Both the position numbers and the translations under genes were made by a program. From Alphaproteobacteria bacterium (GTDB lineage: Bacteria; Pseudomonadota; Alphaproteobacteria; Caulobacterales; Hyphomonadaceae), in NCBI GenBank assembly GCA_018222605.1, contig JAAEZZ010000004.1, positions 270,600 to 334,599 of the forward strand: 64,000 bases of DNA, in the 5' to 3' direction. Shown in pieces: positions 63,794-64,000 of the stretch. A model generated the notes under the pieces. It saw only the letters and a program-made list of their open reading frames with translations. It had not been told where the DNA came from and searched no databases. The first letter of the stretch is position 1, and each line of letters opens with the position of its first letter.

Positions 63794-63899
63794 AGCCCGC
63801 GCTCGTGCTTCGACTTCGCTCGAGCCAAGAGCGCTTCTCTTCTTCCCCCACGCACCAAACTCATCCTGAGCGACGTCGAAGGATGAAGCGGCAGAGAGC
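63794..63899. repeat. Composite palindromic repeat element, copy 2 (inverted)
   Basis: Read on the minus strand, this has the same order as copy 1 at 50.6 kb: a GCNTCATCCTTCGACNTCGCTCAGGATGA-type hairpin, a spacer, AGAAGCGCTC, then a GGCTCGAGCGAAGTCGAAGCACGAGC-type hairpin and GCGGGCT. The spacer is longer and divergent. Confidence 0.75.
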
Positions 63900-64000
63900 C
63901 AACACCCCCAATCCGTCTGAAACCCGCCCGCCCCATACTTCAGGCCTGCTCACACGGGGGCCGGATCAGGTACCGTTCTGGTCGTGGGGGCAGGGTCAGG

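Larger units (their letters stand above)
63687..64000. other. Gene-free, repeat-rich end of the window
   Basis: No convincing coding region is seen after the exonuclease gene. The stretch holds a CCCCGGC/GCCGGGG palindrome and an inverted copy of the composite repeat. The next gene presumably starts outside the window. Confidence 0.55.

Noticed and set aside
63721-63936. Short open frames inside the terminal repeat region
   Set aside because: Their peptide similarity to a frame near 50.7 kb (ARAKSKHERGL) comes from the shared DNA repeat, not from a protein family.

Overview
The window is a 64 kb stretch of chromosome, GC-rich overall, with dense, mostly housekeeping gene content on both strands. 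Several features suggest an alphaproteobacterium, most likely a marine, aerobic member of the Hyphomonadaceae (Hyphomonas/Henriciella-like): a branched-chain acyl-CoA catabolic cluster, TorF-type porin, DUF805 proteins, many small lipoproteins, the ligase-associated DNA repair genes, and dispersed palindromes containing the core TTCGACTTCGCTC. There is no rRNA gene to confirm this, so the assignment is an inference from protein content.

Layout. (1) 1-5.2 kb: a partial DUF559 nuclease-like gene, NAD synthetase, a lipoprotein, gltX, then an AT-rich pocket (4.37-5.15 kb) with two small orphan genes and a hairpin-rich leader. (2) 5.4-15.7 kb, mainly minus strand: a leucine/isovalerate degradation cluster (isovaleryl-CoA dehydrogenase, both methylcrotonyl-CoA carboxylase subunits, methylglutaconyl-CoA hydratase-like enzyme), interspersed with a DUF817 membrane protein, an EF-hand protein, a flavodoxin-fold oxidoreductase and a cNMP-patatin protein. 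(3) 15.7-20.7 kb: a membrane-tethered lysozyme-like protein, MgtE, a MarR regulator facing a secreted TPR protein across a highly structured intergenic region, tRNA-Leu(GAG), lipB. (4) 20.7-25.4 kb: four tandem DUF805 or DUF805-like membrane proteins, then a propionyl-CoA carboxylase alpha subunit. (5) 25.5-36.3 kb: membrane proteins, a small K+ channel, an SDR, a TorF porin, a KefB-like antiporter, a large M16 lipoprotein peptidase, an MlaC-like protein, tRNA-Leu(TAA). (6) 36.3-44.9 kb: thiolase and crotonase, a CinA-domain protein, a serine hydrolase, OsmC, methionine aminopeptidase, RadC, a PKHD hydroxylase and a lipoprotein. (7) 45-50.6 kb: two paralogous MFS transporters followed by a tight thrB - two membrane proteins - rnhA run. 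(8) 50.6-54.4 kb: a composite palindromic repeat, the selenium pair mnmH/selD, a lipoprotein, a nitronate monooxygenase. (9) 54.4-63.7 kb: a DEAD-box helicase with a structured leader and unusual start, PdeM plus the DEXH helicase, secreted or lipid-anchored proteins, a serine hydrolase, and the metallo-beta-lactamase-fold exonuclease. The last 0.3 kb is repeat-rich and gene-free.

How the genes work together. The liu genes carry out most of the leucine to HMG-CoA route; no HMG-CoA lyase or pccB is in the window. SelD supplies selenophosphate to MnmH for 2-selenouridine in tRNA. The helicase, PdeM and exonuclease are three parts of the ligase-associated DNA damage response module, here split by three unrelated genes and without the ligase. 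The least explained sequence is noncoding: the marR-TPR intergenic region (three related palindromes, a 10-bp stem and an intrinsic terminator), the double-hairpin leader at 4749-4795, the helicase leader hairpin, and the composite palindromic repeats at 50.6 and 63.8 kb.
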